This document shows positions 25,852 through 34,729 of a stretch of 64,000 bases of DNA, piece after piece. Numbering within the stretch: the first letter of the stretch is position 1; each line of letters begins with the position of its first letter. The notes below the pieces were generated by a model, which saw only the letters and a list, made by a program, of their open reading frames with translations, did no database searches and was not told the DNA's origin. The position numbers were made by a program, and so were the translations under genes. Origin of the DNA: Vicinamibacterales bacterium (GTDB taxonomy: Bacteria > Acidobacteriota > Vicinamibacteria > Vicinamibacterales > Fen-181); contig DASXVO010000046.1 in assembly GCA_036504215.1 (NCBI GenBank), positions 97,199 through 161,198 of the forward strand, given 5' to 3'.

Positions 25852-27291
25852 ATGGCGAGCGAACATCCGTTTCTCCTGGCCGGTTCATGGGAGCGTTCCG
25901 CGCACGCGCTTCCCGTGGTCAACCCGTACGACAACTCGACGGTCGGTTCGACCTGGCTGGCGGGTGACCCAGAGTTCGAGCGGGCGACCGTGGCCGCCGT
26001 GGCTGCCGCGGCCGAGATGTGGCGCCTGCCCGCATACGAACGGGCGAACATCCTGATGCGCGCGTTCAAGGAACTCACCGAGCGGCGCGAGGAGATTGGC
26101 CGCACGATTGCCGGCGAGGCGGGGAAGGCCATCCGCGACGCACTGGGCGAGGCGGATCGCGGGACGATGACGTTCCAGGTGGCGGCGGAGGAGGCGCGAC
26201 GCATCGGCGGTGAAGTGATCCCGATGGATCTCGCACCGCACGGCCGGAACAGAATCGCCTTCACCAGGCGCTATCCGATCGGTCCGGTCGCGGCCATCTC
26301 GCCCTTCAACTTCCCTTTCAATCTCACGGCCCACAAGCTCGCGCCGGCGATTGCCGCGGGCAATCCAATCGTGCTCAAGCCTGCCAGCAAGACGCCGCTG
26401 TCGGCGTTGATCCTCGCCGAGGCCCTCGACCACGCCGGAGTGCCGAAGGGCGCGCTGAGCGTGCTGCCGATGTCGCGTCGGACCGGGGATCGCCTGGTGA
26501 CCGATGAACGTTACAAGCTGCTGACGTTCACGGGGTCGTCCAGCGTCGGGTGGGGCATGAAGGCGAGGGCCGGCCGGAAGAAGGTCATCCTGGAGCTCGG
26601 CGGAAACGCCGGCGTCATCGTCGACGAAACCGCGGACCTCGATTTCGCCGTTCGCCGGGTTGCGGTTGGCGGATTCGCACTGGCCGGTCAAAGCTGCATC
26701 TCGGTGCAGCGCGTCTACGTTCACCGCCGCCTGTTCGACCGCTTTGCGGCCGCCCTCGTCGCACGTGTCGAGATGCTGAAGGTGGGCGACCCGATGGATC
26801 CGGCGACCGACATCGGACCGATGATCGAAGAGCCGGAGGCCGCTCGCGTCGACGAATGGGTGAAGGAAGCCGTGCGGGAGGGTGCGCACGTGCTGACCGG
26901 CGGCACGCGGCTGGGGCCGGCGCTGTTCGCGCCGACCGTGCTCACGGGCGTGCCGGAAACCGCGAAGGTCTGCGCGCAGGAGGTCTTCGCGCCGGTTGTG
27001 GGCCTCTACCCGTTCGACGATTTCGCCGACGCGATCGCCCGGGTCAACCGGTCGTCCTTCGGGCTGCAGGCAGGCGTGTTCACGAACGACCTGCTCCGCA
27101 CGCTCGTCGCGATGGACGCACTCGAGGTCGGTGGAGTCATCGTCAACGACGTCTCCGCCTGGCGCATCGACCACATGCCGTACGGCGGCGTGAAGGACTC
27201 GGGCATCGGCCGCGAAGGTCCTCGCTACACGATCGAGGAGATGACCGAACCGAAGCTCATCGTGATCAATCGTGACGTCGCGCAGGGCTAG
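25852..27291 (+). CDS. NAD(P)-dependent aldehyde dehydrogenase
   Basis: A 479-residue enzyme of the ALDH superfamily. The sequence ISPFNFPFNLTAHKLAPAIA, the FTGSSSVG cofactor loop, the general base E248 in LELGGN and the nucleophile C282 in GQSCIS are present, as is SFGLQAGVFTNDL near the end. Succinate semialdehyde is the expected substrate from its place 36 bases after the aminotransferase, but the sequence also recalls lactaldehyde or phosphonoacetaldehyde enzymes, so no symbol is given. ATG 25852 follows GAGAGG; GTG at 25846 is also open. The 3' end overlaps the convergent M14 gene by four bases. Confidence 0.88.
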   Translation: MASEHPFLLAGSWERSAHALPVVNPYDNSTVGSTWLAGDPEFERATVAAVAAAAEMWRLPAYERANILMRAFKELTERREEIGRTIAGEAGKAIRDALGEADRGTMTFQVAAEEARRIGGEVIPMDLAPHGRNRIAFTRRYPIGPVAAISPFNFPFNLTAHKLAPAIAAGNPIVLKPASKTPLSALILAEALDHAGVPKGALSVLPMSRRTGDRLVTDERYKLLTFTGSSSVGWGMKARAGRKKVILELGGNAGVIVDETADLDFAVRRVAVGGFALAGQSCISVQRVYVHRRLFDRFAAALVARVEMLKVGDPMDPATDIGPMIEEPEAARVDEWVKEAVREGAHVLTGGTRLGPALFAPTVLTGVPETAKVCAQEVFAPVVGLYPFDDFADAIARVNRSSFGLQAGVFTNDLLRTLVAMDALEVGGVIVNDVSAWRIDHMPYGGVKDSGIGREGPRYTIEEMTEPKLIVINRDVAQG

Positions 27292-28676
27292 GACGGTCCC
27301 AGGACCCGTTCCATGCGGATGATCCGGACGACCGTGTAGCTGCCGGTGCCGATCTGGCGCAGCAGGGCGATGTCCTTGTTCGCGCCAACCGCCAGCGGCC
27401 GCTCCGGCTTGAAGGCCTTCCAGTCCATCACCTGGACGGCCTCCCCTTCCTTCCAGCCCTGGTTCGTCACCGCGATGAGGCCCGTCGCGTCCACCGTTTC
27501 GAGCGCGGCGAACACGCGCATGTCACCCAGATCCTCGACACGGAGCGCCTGGACCGCCTGTCGATCGCCCTTCGGACCTGCCACCTTCACCACCCGACTC
27601 GAACCGAGGGCGAGGTCGCCGGTGAACGGCGCGATCCCGGTCCCCGGAACGATCGACGCGTTCTTGATGATGATCGTGTAGAGGTTCGAGTCGTTGATCG
27701 GAAGCGAGGCGTAGAGGTTCGCATCGGCGCCCTGCACGGCGTTCGTGGCGAGTGCGTCGAGCGCCGTCAGGATCGCGACGACGTTCAGCTTGATCAGTTC
27801 ACGGTCGGCCGCGTCCCCTGCATAGGGGCCGGTTTCGATCAGCACGATCGGCGTGCCCCACTTCGTCACGTTGTCCCCGAACGCGCGGACCTCGAACTCG
27901 TCGTCGTATCGCGCAACCTGCCCGGGCGCCAGCGCCTCCACGGATTGCCGGATGACGGCGCAGGTGCGCTTGGCGAGCAGTCTCCCCGGGGTCTCCGTGC
28001 GGGCCTCGTCGAATGCCACGGCGAGCAGGGATATCGAGGCCGGCTTCGACTTGCCGGCCGACGTGCGCCAGTTCTGATTGTGCAGGTTGAAGCCGAGCGC
28101 GGGCTGCAGCCGATCGCGGAGCGCCTTGAGCGCGCGGCCCTCGGGCGCCTGCAGGAGCAGGGCATCGCGGTTGATGTCGATTCCCTGTGCGTTGCGCCGC
28201 TGGAAGCGCTGGGCGCCATCGGGGTTGAGCATCGGCACGACGTGAACCGTCAACTGCCGGAGCAGTCGCTGCACCGCCGGGTCCGCCTGGTGGTGAGCCA
28301 CCATGCGCAGGATGTCGATGAGCGCCGACGTGGCGGTCGGCTCGTCGCCGTGCATCTGCGACCACAGGAGCACGTGCATCGGGCCGGTGCCGAACCAGAT
28401 GTGGTTGATCGAACGCCCCTCTTCCGAGCGCCCGATTTGCTCCATCTTGTAGAGCCCGGCCCCTTCGGCCAACGCCGTGTCCAGGCTGACCAGCAGGCGG
28501 GCGTGATCGAGGAGGGCCGGCGGCCCCACGTCGACATGCTCGGCCTCCCAGATTCGCGCGACACCAAGCGCGTCGCGCTGGGGATCCTGCACCGCGGCGA
28601 AGGATACGCCGACAGGGATGCTCAGGACGGTGATCGCGGATAGCGCGAGAACGGCGCGGCGTGCGTGTCGATTCAT
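27288..28676 (-). CDS. Exported M14-family zinc carboxypeptidase
   Basis: A 462-residue secreted protein. After the signal peptide (cleavage near SFAAV) the M14 domain shows SQMHGDEPTAT (HxxE zinc ligands), MLNPDGAQRF, GIDINRD for substrate carboxylate binding, LGFNLHNQ as third zinc ligand and VLIETGPY with the catalytic glutamate, so it appears active. About 150 residues after the domain are all beta-like and unassigned. It should trim peptides from the C-terminus in the periplasm. Its stop lies inside the end of the convergent aldehyde dehydrogenase gene. Confidence 0.87.
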   Translation of the reverse strand: MNRHARRAVLALSAITVLSIPVGVSFAAVQDPQRDALGVARIWEAEHVDVGPPALLDHARLLVSLDTALAEGAGLYKMEQIGRSEEGRSINHIWFGTGPMHVLLWSQMHGDEPTATSALIDILRMVAHHQADPAVQRLLRQLTVHVVPMLNPDGAQRFQRRNAQGIDINRDALLLQAPEGRALKALRDRLQPALGFNLHNQNWRTSAGKSKPASISLLAVAFDEARTETPGRLLAKRTCAVIRQSVEALAPGQVARYDDEFEVRAFGDNVTKWGTPIVLIETGPYAGDAADRELIKLNVVAILTALDALATNAVQGADANLYASLPINDSNLYTIIIKNASIVPGTGIAPFTGDLALGSSRVVKVAGPKGDRQAVQALRVEDLGDMRVFAALETVDATGLIAVTNQGWKEGEAVQVMDWKAFKPERPLAVGANKDIALLRQIGTGSYTVVRIIRMERVLGPS

Positions 28677-28700
28677 GGCCGTAAGTATGTACAGGGACCG

Positions 28701-29630
28701 TCAGACCGGGAGCGGAGGGTGGAACAGGCTCTCGAGCGCCTCGCCGGCGTCATGGTGACCGAACCGGTATCCGCCCTCGAGGGCGCGCGCCGGTGTCATT
28801 TTCGTGCTCGCCAGGAGCAACGGGTCCGCCATCTCGCCCACCGCGATGCGAAGGGCGAAGCCGGGAGCGGGCATGAAGCTCGGGCGGTGGAGCACGCGGC
28901 CGAGTGCGATGGAGAACGCCCTGTTCCGGACGGGATTCGGTGACCCGAGGTTGATCGCGCCGCTGATCGCCTCGTTGCCCAGCGCCCAGGTGGTCATCCC
29001 GACCCAGTCGTCCACGTGGATCCATGACATGAACTGCCGGCCGGATCCCAGTGGTCCCCCGACACACAACTTGAACGGCAGCACCATCCGCGGCAGCGCC
29101 CCGCCGTCGGCCGCCAGCACGATGCCGGTCCGGAGCAGCACGACGCGAAGCGCCGACGCAGCCTTGCTGGCCTCTCCCTCCCAGAACGTGCACACGTGCG
29201 CGAGGAAGTCGTCGCCCGCCGGCGACTCCTCCGTCAATTCCTCGTCTCCGCGATCGCCATAGAAGCCCTGCGCCGACGCGTTGATGAGAACGCGCGGGCG
29301 ATGCGTGAGGCCGGCGACGGCCTGGACGAGGCTTCGGGTCGCGTCGAGTCGGCTGTCGAGGATGCGGGCCTTGCGCTGTCTGTTCCAGCGCCCGCCCGCA
29401 ATGGACTCGCCGGCCAGGTTGACGATCGCGTCCGCGTGCTCGAGCGCAGATGCCCAGTTCCCGGCGGTGCCGTCGGGATCCCAGGCGAACGTGGTGACGG
29501 GCGCCGACCACGGCGGCGTCCCGCCGCTGCCGCGGCGCGAGAGGACGAGCACCTGGTGGCCATCTGCCAGCAACCGGCGCTGGAGAGCGCGGCCGAGGAA
29601 TCCGCTGCCGCCGGCGAGGGTTACCTTCAC
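28701..29630 (-). CDS. TIGR01777-family NAD-dependent epimerase/sugar nucleotide reductase-like protein
   Basis: A 309-residue member of the short-chain dehydrogenase superfamily, like E. coli YfcH. The N-terminal VTLAGGSGFLGRALQRRL is the cofactor loop; NLAGESIAGGRWNRQRKARILDSR is diagnostic of the TIGR01777 group, and ASAQGFYGDRG is the position of the usual YxxxK region. The C-terminal extension LGSPNPVRN...PALLLASTKMTPARA type also fits. Substrate is unknown; plant relatives act in chloroplast division, but no role is proven here. The start is GTG at 29630 behind AGGAGG. It is divergent from recD2. Confidence 0.85.
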   Translation of the reverse strand: MKVTLAGGSGFLGRALQRRLLADGHQVLVLSRRGSGGTPPWSAPVTTFAWDPDGTAGNWASALEHADAIVNLAGESIAGGRWNRQRKARILDSRLDATRSLVQAVAGLTHRPRVLINASAQGFYGDRGDEELTEESPAGDDFLAHVCTFWEGEASKAASALRVVLLRTGIVLAADGGALPRMVLPFKLCVGGPLGSGRQFMSWIHVDDWVGMTTWALGNEAISGAINLGSPNPVRNRAFSIALGRVLHRPSFMPAPGFALRIAVGEMADPLLLASTKMTPARALEGGYRFGHHDAGEALESLFHPPLPV

Positions 29631-29672
29631 GCGGCTCCTCCTGGTTTGGACCGATGGACCATTCTACCGCCC

Positions 29673-29701
29673 TTGAGCCGCAAGCCTCGTGATGCTACCG
29701 T
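29673..29701 (+). promoter_or_regulatory. Candidate promoter of recD2 (leaderless)
   Basis: TTGAGC (29673-29678) and TACCGT (29696-29701) are 17 bases apart; the GTG of recD2 follows after seven bases with no ribosome site. The -10 is a weak match, so this is only suggestive. Confidence 0.3.
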
Positions 29702-29708
29702 CGTCCGC

Positions 29709-31988
29709 GTGAAACCTCTGCATCCGACGCCCCTCCGGCGGCCGGACGCTTCGGGCGGTGCCGAACCGCATCAACCGCGGCTCCTCGACGCCCCGGCGCC
29801 TGGCGACCATCTGGCCGGAACCGTCGAACGAGTCACCTTTCACAACGAGGAGAACGGCTTCTCGGTGCTTCGCGTGCAGGTGCGCGGCCGCCGCGAGCTC
29901 GTCACCCTCGTCGGGCACGCGGCCTCGATCTCCGCCGGTGAGTTCGTCCAGGCCGAGGGCAGCTGGCAGAACGACCGCCAGCACGGTGTGCAGTTCAGCG
30001 CTCGCGTGCTCAACGCCGTCGCGCCGACGACCGTCGAGGGGATCGAGAAATACCTGGGTTCGGGACTCATCAAGGGCATCGGCCCGCATTTCGCCAAGCG
30101 CCTGGTGGGCGCGTTCGGAACCGCTGTCTTCGACGTCATCGACGGCGGGCCGGAGCGACTCCGCACGGTCGAGGGCATCGGTCCCGTGCGCGCGCAGCGC
30201 ATGGTCGAGGCGTGGCGCGATCAGAAGGCCGTGCGTGAGATCATGGTCTTTCTGCACTCGCACGGCGTCGGCACGTCGCGGGCCGTGCGGATCTTCAAGA
30301 CCTACGGTCCAGACGCCATCGCGATCATCAGCGAGAACCCGTACCGGCTCGCTGCCGACATCAGGGGCATCGGGTTTCTCACGGCAGATCGAATTGCCGG
30401 CACGCTCGGCGTCGAGAAGACCTCGATGATCCGCGCGAGAGCGGGGATCGGGTACACGCTGACCGAGGCGATGGACGAGGGGCACTGCGGGCTGCCGCTC
30501 GCCGATCTCCACGGGGCGGCGTCGAGGCTGCTGGAGATCCCGCAGGCGCTCGTCGCCGAGGCGCTGGATCTCGAGACGGCCGGCGGCACGGTGGTCCACG
30601 ATACGGTCGATGGCGCGCCGTGCGTGTTCCTGTCCGGGTTGTATGCCGCCGAGCGGACGATCGCGGCGCGTCTTCGTGCGCTGGCTGCCGGCCACGTGCC
30701 GTGGAAACCGATCGACACGGCGCGCGCCGTGCCCTGGGTGGAAGCGCAGCTCGGCATGACGTTGGCGGCGATGCAGGCCGAGGCTGTTCGCCTCGCCGCG
30801 ACGTCGAAGGTTCTCGTCATCACGGGCGGACCCGGCGTCGGCAAGACCACGCTGCTCAATGCCATCCTGACGGTGCTCCGCGTGCGCGGCGTCCGTCTGG
30901 CCCTGTGCGCGCCCACCGGACGCGCGGCCAAGCGCATGTCCGAGACGACGGGGCTCGAGGCGAAGACCATCCATCGGACGCTGGAGGTCGATCCCCGGAG
31001 CGGCGGGTTCCGGCGCCAGGAATCGAATCTGCTCGAGTGCGACCTGCTGGTGGTGGACGAGACGTCGATGGTGGACGTCCCGCTGATGCACGCGCTGCTG
31101 CGTGCCGTGCCGCCGCACGCGGCCGTGATTCTCGTCGGCGACGTGGACCAGTTGCCGTCGGTCGGCCCGGGCCAGGTGCTGGCGGACATCATCGATTCAG
31201 CGGCCGTTCCTGTCGTGCGGCTCACCGAGGTCTTCCGCCAGGCGAGCGAGAGCCGGATCATCGTCAACGCGCACCGCATCAACCGGGGCGAGTTGCCCGA
31301 GGTGACGGCAGGCGCGACGGACTCCGACTTCTACTTCAGTGAAATCGACGAGCCGGAGCAGGGTGTCCGCCGGTTGCTGCAGATCGTCCACGAGCGGATT
31401 CCCGCGCGGTTTGGCCTCGATCCCATCCGCGACGTGCAGGTGTTGTGTCCGATGAACCGGGGCGCGCTCGGCGCGCGCGCGTTGAATCTCGAGCTGCAGC
31501 AGCTCCTCAACCCCGGCCGTGAGGCGCGCATCGAGCGGTTCGGCTGGACCTTCTCGGTCGGCGACAAGGTGATGCAGGTCGAGAACGACTACGACAGGGA
31601 TGTGTACAACGGCGATGTCGGCTTCATCACGGCGCTCGACCCGGATCGGGCCGAGCTCGTGGTGGACTTCGACGGCCGCGCGGTTCCGTATGACTGCTCC
31701 GATCTCGATCGCCTCGTGCTCGCCTACGCCACGACGGTGCACAAGTCGCAGGGCTCGGAGTATCCGGCCGTGGTGATGCCGGTGGCGACCGAGCACTATC
31801 CGATGCTGCAGCGGAACCTGCTGTACACCGGGGTGACGCGCGGCAAGCGGCTGGTCGTGATCGTCGGCCAGCGCAAGGCGCTGGCGATTGCGGTGAGCGG
31901 GCGCCAGGCGCGCCGGCGGTGGTCGAAGCTGAAGGAGTGGATGCAGGCGGACGGACCGCACTTGACACGCCGGGCGTTCGGGTGTTAA
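29709..31988 (+). CDS. recD2: ATP-dependent RecD2-like DNA helicase
   Basis: A 759-residue superfamily 1B helicase. Residues 30-110 form the N-terminal OB-like domain (GTVERVTFHNEENGFSVLRVQV), followed by helix-hairpin-helix motifs (TVEGIGPVRAQRMVEAW, YGPDAIAIISENPYRLAADIRGIGF). Walker A is GGPGVGKT (373-380), Walker B VVDETSMVD, and the end motif VHKSQGSEYPAVVMP is typical of RecD. Long RecD2 proteins act without RecBC in 5'-3' unwinding during repair. The start GTG at 29709 gives the usual domain order; a reading from 29196 runs antisense through the epimerase gene. The stop overlaps the first operator of the efflux operon. Confidence 0.93.
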   Translation: MKPLHPTPLRRPDASGGAEPHQPRLLDAPAPGDHLAGTVERVTFHNEENGFSVLRVQVRGRRELVTLVGHAASISAGEFVQAEGSWQNDRQHGVQFSARVLNAVAPTTVEGIEKYLGSGLIKGIGPHFAKRLVGAFGTAVFDVIDGGPERLRTVEGIGPVRAQRMVEAWRDQKAVREIMVFLHSHGVGTSRAVRIFKTYGPDAIAIISENPYRLAADIRGIGFLTADRIAGTLGVEKTSMIRARAGIGYTLTEAMDEGHCGLPLADLHGAASRLLEIPQALVAEALDLETAGGTVVHDTVDGAPCVFLSGLYAAERTIAARLRALAAGHVPWKPIDTARAVPWVEAQLGMTLAAMQAEAVRLAATSKVLVITGGPGVGKTTLLNAILTVLRVRGVRLALCAPTGRAAKRMSETTGLEAKTIHRTLEVDPRSGGFRRQESNLLECDLLVVDETSMVDVPLMHALLRAVPPHAAVILVGDVDQLPSVGPGQVLADIIDSAAVPVVRLTEVFRQASESRIIVNAHRINRGELPEVTAGATDSDFYFSEIDEPEQGVRRLLQIVHERIPARFGLDPIRDVQVLCPMNRGALGARALNLELQQLLNPGREARIERFGWTFSVGDKVMQVENDYDRDVYNGDVGFITALDPDRAELVVDFDGRAVPYDCSDLDRLVLAYATTVHKSQGSEYPAVVMPVATEHYPMLQRNLLYTGVTRGKRLVVIVGQRKALAIAVSGRQARRRWSKLKEWMQADGPHLTRRAFGC

Positions 31989-32036
31989 CTAAATGGTTAG
32001 TGTGACCAACCGGTTAGTCATATAGACAGACCGGTC
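31988..32036. promoter_or_regulatory. TetR-type operator cluster over the efflux operon promoter
   Basis: Two related 14-base palindromes, ACTAAATGGTTAGT (31988-32001) and ACCAACCGGTTAGT (32005-32018), are centred 17 bases apart. A third, shorter GACCGGTC (32029-32036) follows. A possible promoter lies within: TTAGTG (31997-32002), 18 bases, TATAGA (32021-32026). The TetR gene begins 17 bases later, so binding would repress the regulator and the operon behind it. Binding by this TetR is inferred. Confidence 0.6.
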
Positions 32037-32053
32037 GCACCAACGGAGCCGCC

Positions 32054-32773
32054 GTGAAGAGACCCGCCGCCGACAGCCGGAACGCCATCCTCGCCGCCGC
32101 CACCACCGAGTTCGCGGCCCGCGGGTTCGACGGTGCCTCGGTAGACGACATCGCCCGCCGCTCAGGCCTCAATAAGGCCATGATCTACTACCACTTCAAG
32201 AGCAAACAGGGCGTCTACCTCGAAATCCTCCGCGAGATGTTCCGCGCCCTCGGCGCAAGGACCCGGACAATCGTCGAGTCCGACGAGACACCCGCACGCA
32301 AAATCGAGGCGTTCATCGATGCTTTGAACGCGGAAGCCGTCGCCCGGACCCACTTCCCCCCGATGATGATGCGCGAGATGGCCGACGGCGCCCGCCGTCT
32401 CGACCGAGACACGCTGGGCCTCATGGCCGCCCTGTTCGGAAACCTCAGCGCGATTCTCGCCCAGGGCGCTGCCGCTGGCGTCTTCCGGCCCACCAATCCC
32501 GTGCTCACGTACTTCACGCTCATCGCTCCGGTCATCTTCTTCCGCGCCACCGCCCCTGTCCGTCAGGCGCTGCAGAAGCACCGCCTCGTCGACGCCCCGG
32601 CCTTCGACCCGGACGCCTTCATCGCCTACCTGAAGACCGGCGCCCTGACGGTGCTGACCACCGGCGCCTCGTGTCCGCTCGCCGCCCCGCGATCCGCCGC
32701 AGGGCCCGTGGGGACCGTTGCCACCACCACCACCCGCCGCCGCCGCACGTCCCGATCTGGAGATCACGCATGA
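32054..32773 (+). CDS. TetR/AcrR-family repressor of the efflux operon
   Basis: A 239-residue regulator. The N-terminal helix-turn-helix is clear: RNAILAAATTEFAARGFDGASVDDIARRSGLNKAMIYYHFKSKQGVYLEIL (written here in pieces in the family order: helix 1 RNAILAAATTEFAARGF, recognition part LNKAMIYYHFKSKQGVY). The C-terminal ligand domain is like CecR/YbiH-type regulators. It likely binds the palindromes just upstream and releases them when a toxic compound binds. Start is GTG 32054. A Thr-Arg-rich tail (TTTTRRRRTSRSG) is unusual. Its stop overlaps the lipoprotein start as ATGA. Confidence 0.9.
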   Translation: MKRPAADSRNAILAAATTEFAARGFDGASVDDIARRSGLNKAMIYYHFKSKQGVYLEILREMFRALGARTRTIVESDETPARKIEAFIDALNAEAVARTHFPPMMMREMADGARRLDRDTLGLMAALFGNLSAILAQGAAAGVFRPTNPVLTYFTLIAPVIFFRATAPVRQALQKHRLVDAPAFDPDAFIAYLKTGALTVLTTGASCPLAAPRSAAGPVGTVATTTTRRRRTSRSGDHA

Positions 32774-33795
32774 AGCCCATCAACCCCGTCATCCTCGTTT
32801 CCATGGTCCTGTCGCTGGCCCTACCGCTCGCCGGGTGCAAGCCCAAGACGCCATCCGACCGGGTTCGCGCCTCCGGAAACGTCGAGGCCACCGAAGTTCA
32901 GATCTCGGCGCAGGTCGGCGGCCGCCTCCTGGATCTGAAGGTCGTCGAGGGAAGCCGCGTGGCGAACGGCGACATCCTCGCGCAGATCGACACGACCGAC
33001 GCCGAACTGGCGTTGCGGCGGGCAACCGCGGACCGTGACCAGGCGAAAGCACAACTCGCCCTCCTCCTCGCCGGCGCCCGATCGGAGGACATCCGCCAGG
33101 CCGAAGCCCAGGTGAGAACTGCGGAAGCGGACGTCGTCGCGGTCCGCGACGACCTGTCGTCGGCCGAGACAGATCTCGTCCGCTTCGAAAGCCTGCTCAA
33201 GTCGAACTCCGGCTCGCAGAAGCAGCGCGACGATGCGGCGACGCGGCGGGATGTGTCGAAGGCTCGCCTGCAGGCCGCCGACGAGCGCGTCCGCGCGGCC
33301 CGCGAGACCGTCGTCCGGCTTCGCAACGGCGCACGGCCAGAGGAGATCGCCGGAGCCAGGGCTCGGCTCGCGGCGACCGAGGCGCAGATCGCCACGCTGC
33401 AGCAGAACATCAAGGACGCCACCGTCGTCGCGCCAGTCACCGGCATCGTCACGCAGAAACTTGCGGACGTCGGCGAAATCCTCGCTCCTCGAACGCCCAT
33501 CGTCACAATCGTCGATCTCGACCACGCGTGGGCCAACATCTACATCGACGAGCCGGCCGTTCCTCGGGTCCACATCGGCCAGGCGGCGACGATCTTCACC
33601 GATGCCGGGGGCGGCGGGATCGGCGGCACGGTGACGTTCATCTCGCCGAAGGCCGAGTTCACGCCGCGCAACGTCCAGACGGCTGAGGAACGCTCGAAGC
33701 TGGTCTACCGGATCAAGGTGTCGGTGGACAACCAGAAGGGCGTGCTGAAGCAGGGTATGCCGGTCGAAGCCGACGTCCCGCTGGCGGCCAGGTAG
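32770..33795 (+). CDS. HlyD-family periplasmic adaptor lipoprotein (YbhG-like)
   Basis: A 341-residue membrane fusion protein. The lipobox LPLAGC (Cys about 22) marks a lipoprotein. A lipoyl half-motif (SGNVEATEVQISAQVGGRL), a long coiled-coil hairpin (about residues 80-210) and the second lipoyl half (DATVVAPVTGIVTQKLADVGEIL) follow, then a beta-barrel domain. It links the inner-membrane ABC transporter with TolC. E. coli YbhG is the nearest well-known design. ATG 32770 overlaps the TetR stop. The ATPase gene starts ten bases after its own stop. Confidence 0.9.
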   Translation: MKPINPVILVSMVLSLALPLAGCKPKTPSDRVRASGNVEATEVQISAQVGGRLLDLKVVEGSRVANGDILAQIDTTDAELALRRATADRDQAKAQLALLLAGARSEDIRQAEAQVRTAEADVVAVRDDLSSAETDLVRFESLLKSNSGSQKQRDDAATRRDVSKARLQAADERVRAARETVVRLRNGARPEEIAGARARLAATEAQIATLQQNIKDATVVAPVTGIVTQKLADVGEILAPRTPIVTIVDLDHAWANIYIDEPAVPRVHIGQAATIFTDAGGGGIGGTVTFISPKAEFTPRNVQTAEERSKLVYRIKVSVDNQKGVLKQGMPVEADVPLAAR

Positions 33796-33805
33796 GGCTG
33801 GCGCC

Positions 33806-34729
33806 ATGTCCGACATTGCCGTCACCCTCGATCGTGTGAGCAAGCGCTTCGGCCAGATCGTCGCGGTGAACGACGTGTCACTGGAGATCCGCCGGGGCGA
33901 GATGTTCGGCCTCATCGGCCCGGACGGCGCGGGCAAGACGACGACGATCCGTCTGATCTGCGGGCTGCTCAACACCGACGCGGGACGCATCCAGGTGCTC
34001 GGGCACGATCCGGTTCGCCACCACTCGGCCGTCACCCGAACCGCCGGTTACTTCTCGCAGCGGTTCAGCCTCTACGGCGACCTGAGCGTCGACGAGAACA
34101 TCGCGTTCTTCGCCGAGATCCACGGGTTGAGCCACTTCGAGGAGCGCCGCAACCGGTTGCTCGACATGACGCAGCTCACACCGTTCCGTCAGCGCCTCGC
34201 CGAGCGGCTGAGCGGCGGGATGAAGCAGAAACTGGCGCTCGCCTGCACGCTCGTGCACGAGCCGCAGATCATCCTGCTCGACGAGCCGACGACCGGCGTG
34301 GATCCGGTCTCTCGCCGCGAGTTCTGGAAATTGCTGTCGGAGTTCCTGTCACAGGGCATCACCATTCTGATGGCGACACCGTACCTGGACGAGGCCGAGC
34401 GCTGCTCGCGCGTCGGGTTGTTCTCGGGCGGGCGGCTGCTTGTCGTGGATACGCCGGCCGCGCTCCGCGACAGCCTGCCCGGCGTGATGATCGAGGTGCT
34501 CGCCTCGCCGCAGGCCGAGGCGATCGCCGTCCTGAGGGCGGAACCTGGCGTCGCGGACGTCCAGAGCTTCGGCGAGCGCGCGCACGTCCGCTGCTCCGGG
34601 GACGACGCGGCACGCGCGATCGAGATTGTCGAGCGCACGCTGCGCGGACGCGGCGTGACGGTGACGAGCGTCCGGGAGATTCCGGCGTCGCTGGAGGACG
34701 TCTTCATCAACAGGGTGGCCCAGGTATGA
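33806..34729 (+). CDS. ABC transporter ATPase (first half of a YbhF-like pair)
   Basis: A 307-residue ATPase. Walker A is GPDGAGKTTT, with aspartate where most drug exporters have asparagine, a variation shared with YbhF-type N-terminal domains. Signature LSGGMKQKLALA, Walker B IILLDEPTTGVDP and a C-terminal accessory domain (VMIEVLASPQAEAIAVLRAEPGVADVQSF) follow. It should drive the ABC-2 permeases encoded downstream. The stop overlaps the TolC start as ATGA. The sister ATPase gene lies 1.4 kb further on. Confidence 0.92.
   Translation: MSDIAVTLDRVSKRFGQIVAVNDVSLEIRRGEMFGLIGPDGAGKTTTIRLICGLLNTDAGRIQVLGHDPVRHHSAVTRTAGYFSQRFSLYGDLSVDENIAFFAEIHGLSHFEERRNRLLDMTQLTPFRQRLAERLSGGMKQKLALACTLVHEPQIILLDEPTTGVDPVSRREFWKLLSEFLSQGITILMATPYLDEAERCSRVGLFSGGRLLVVDTPAALRDSLPGVMIEVLASPQAEAIAVLRAEPGVADVQSFGERAHVRCSGDDAARAIEIVERTLRGRGVTVTSVREIPASLEDVFINRVAQV

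Noticed and set aside
30302..31282. 326-residue minus-strand frame in recD2
   Set aside because: Low-complexity Ser/Arg/Thr composition and no start context; antisense to conserved helicase motifs.
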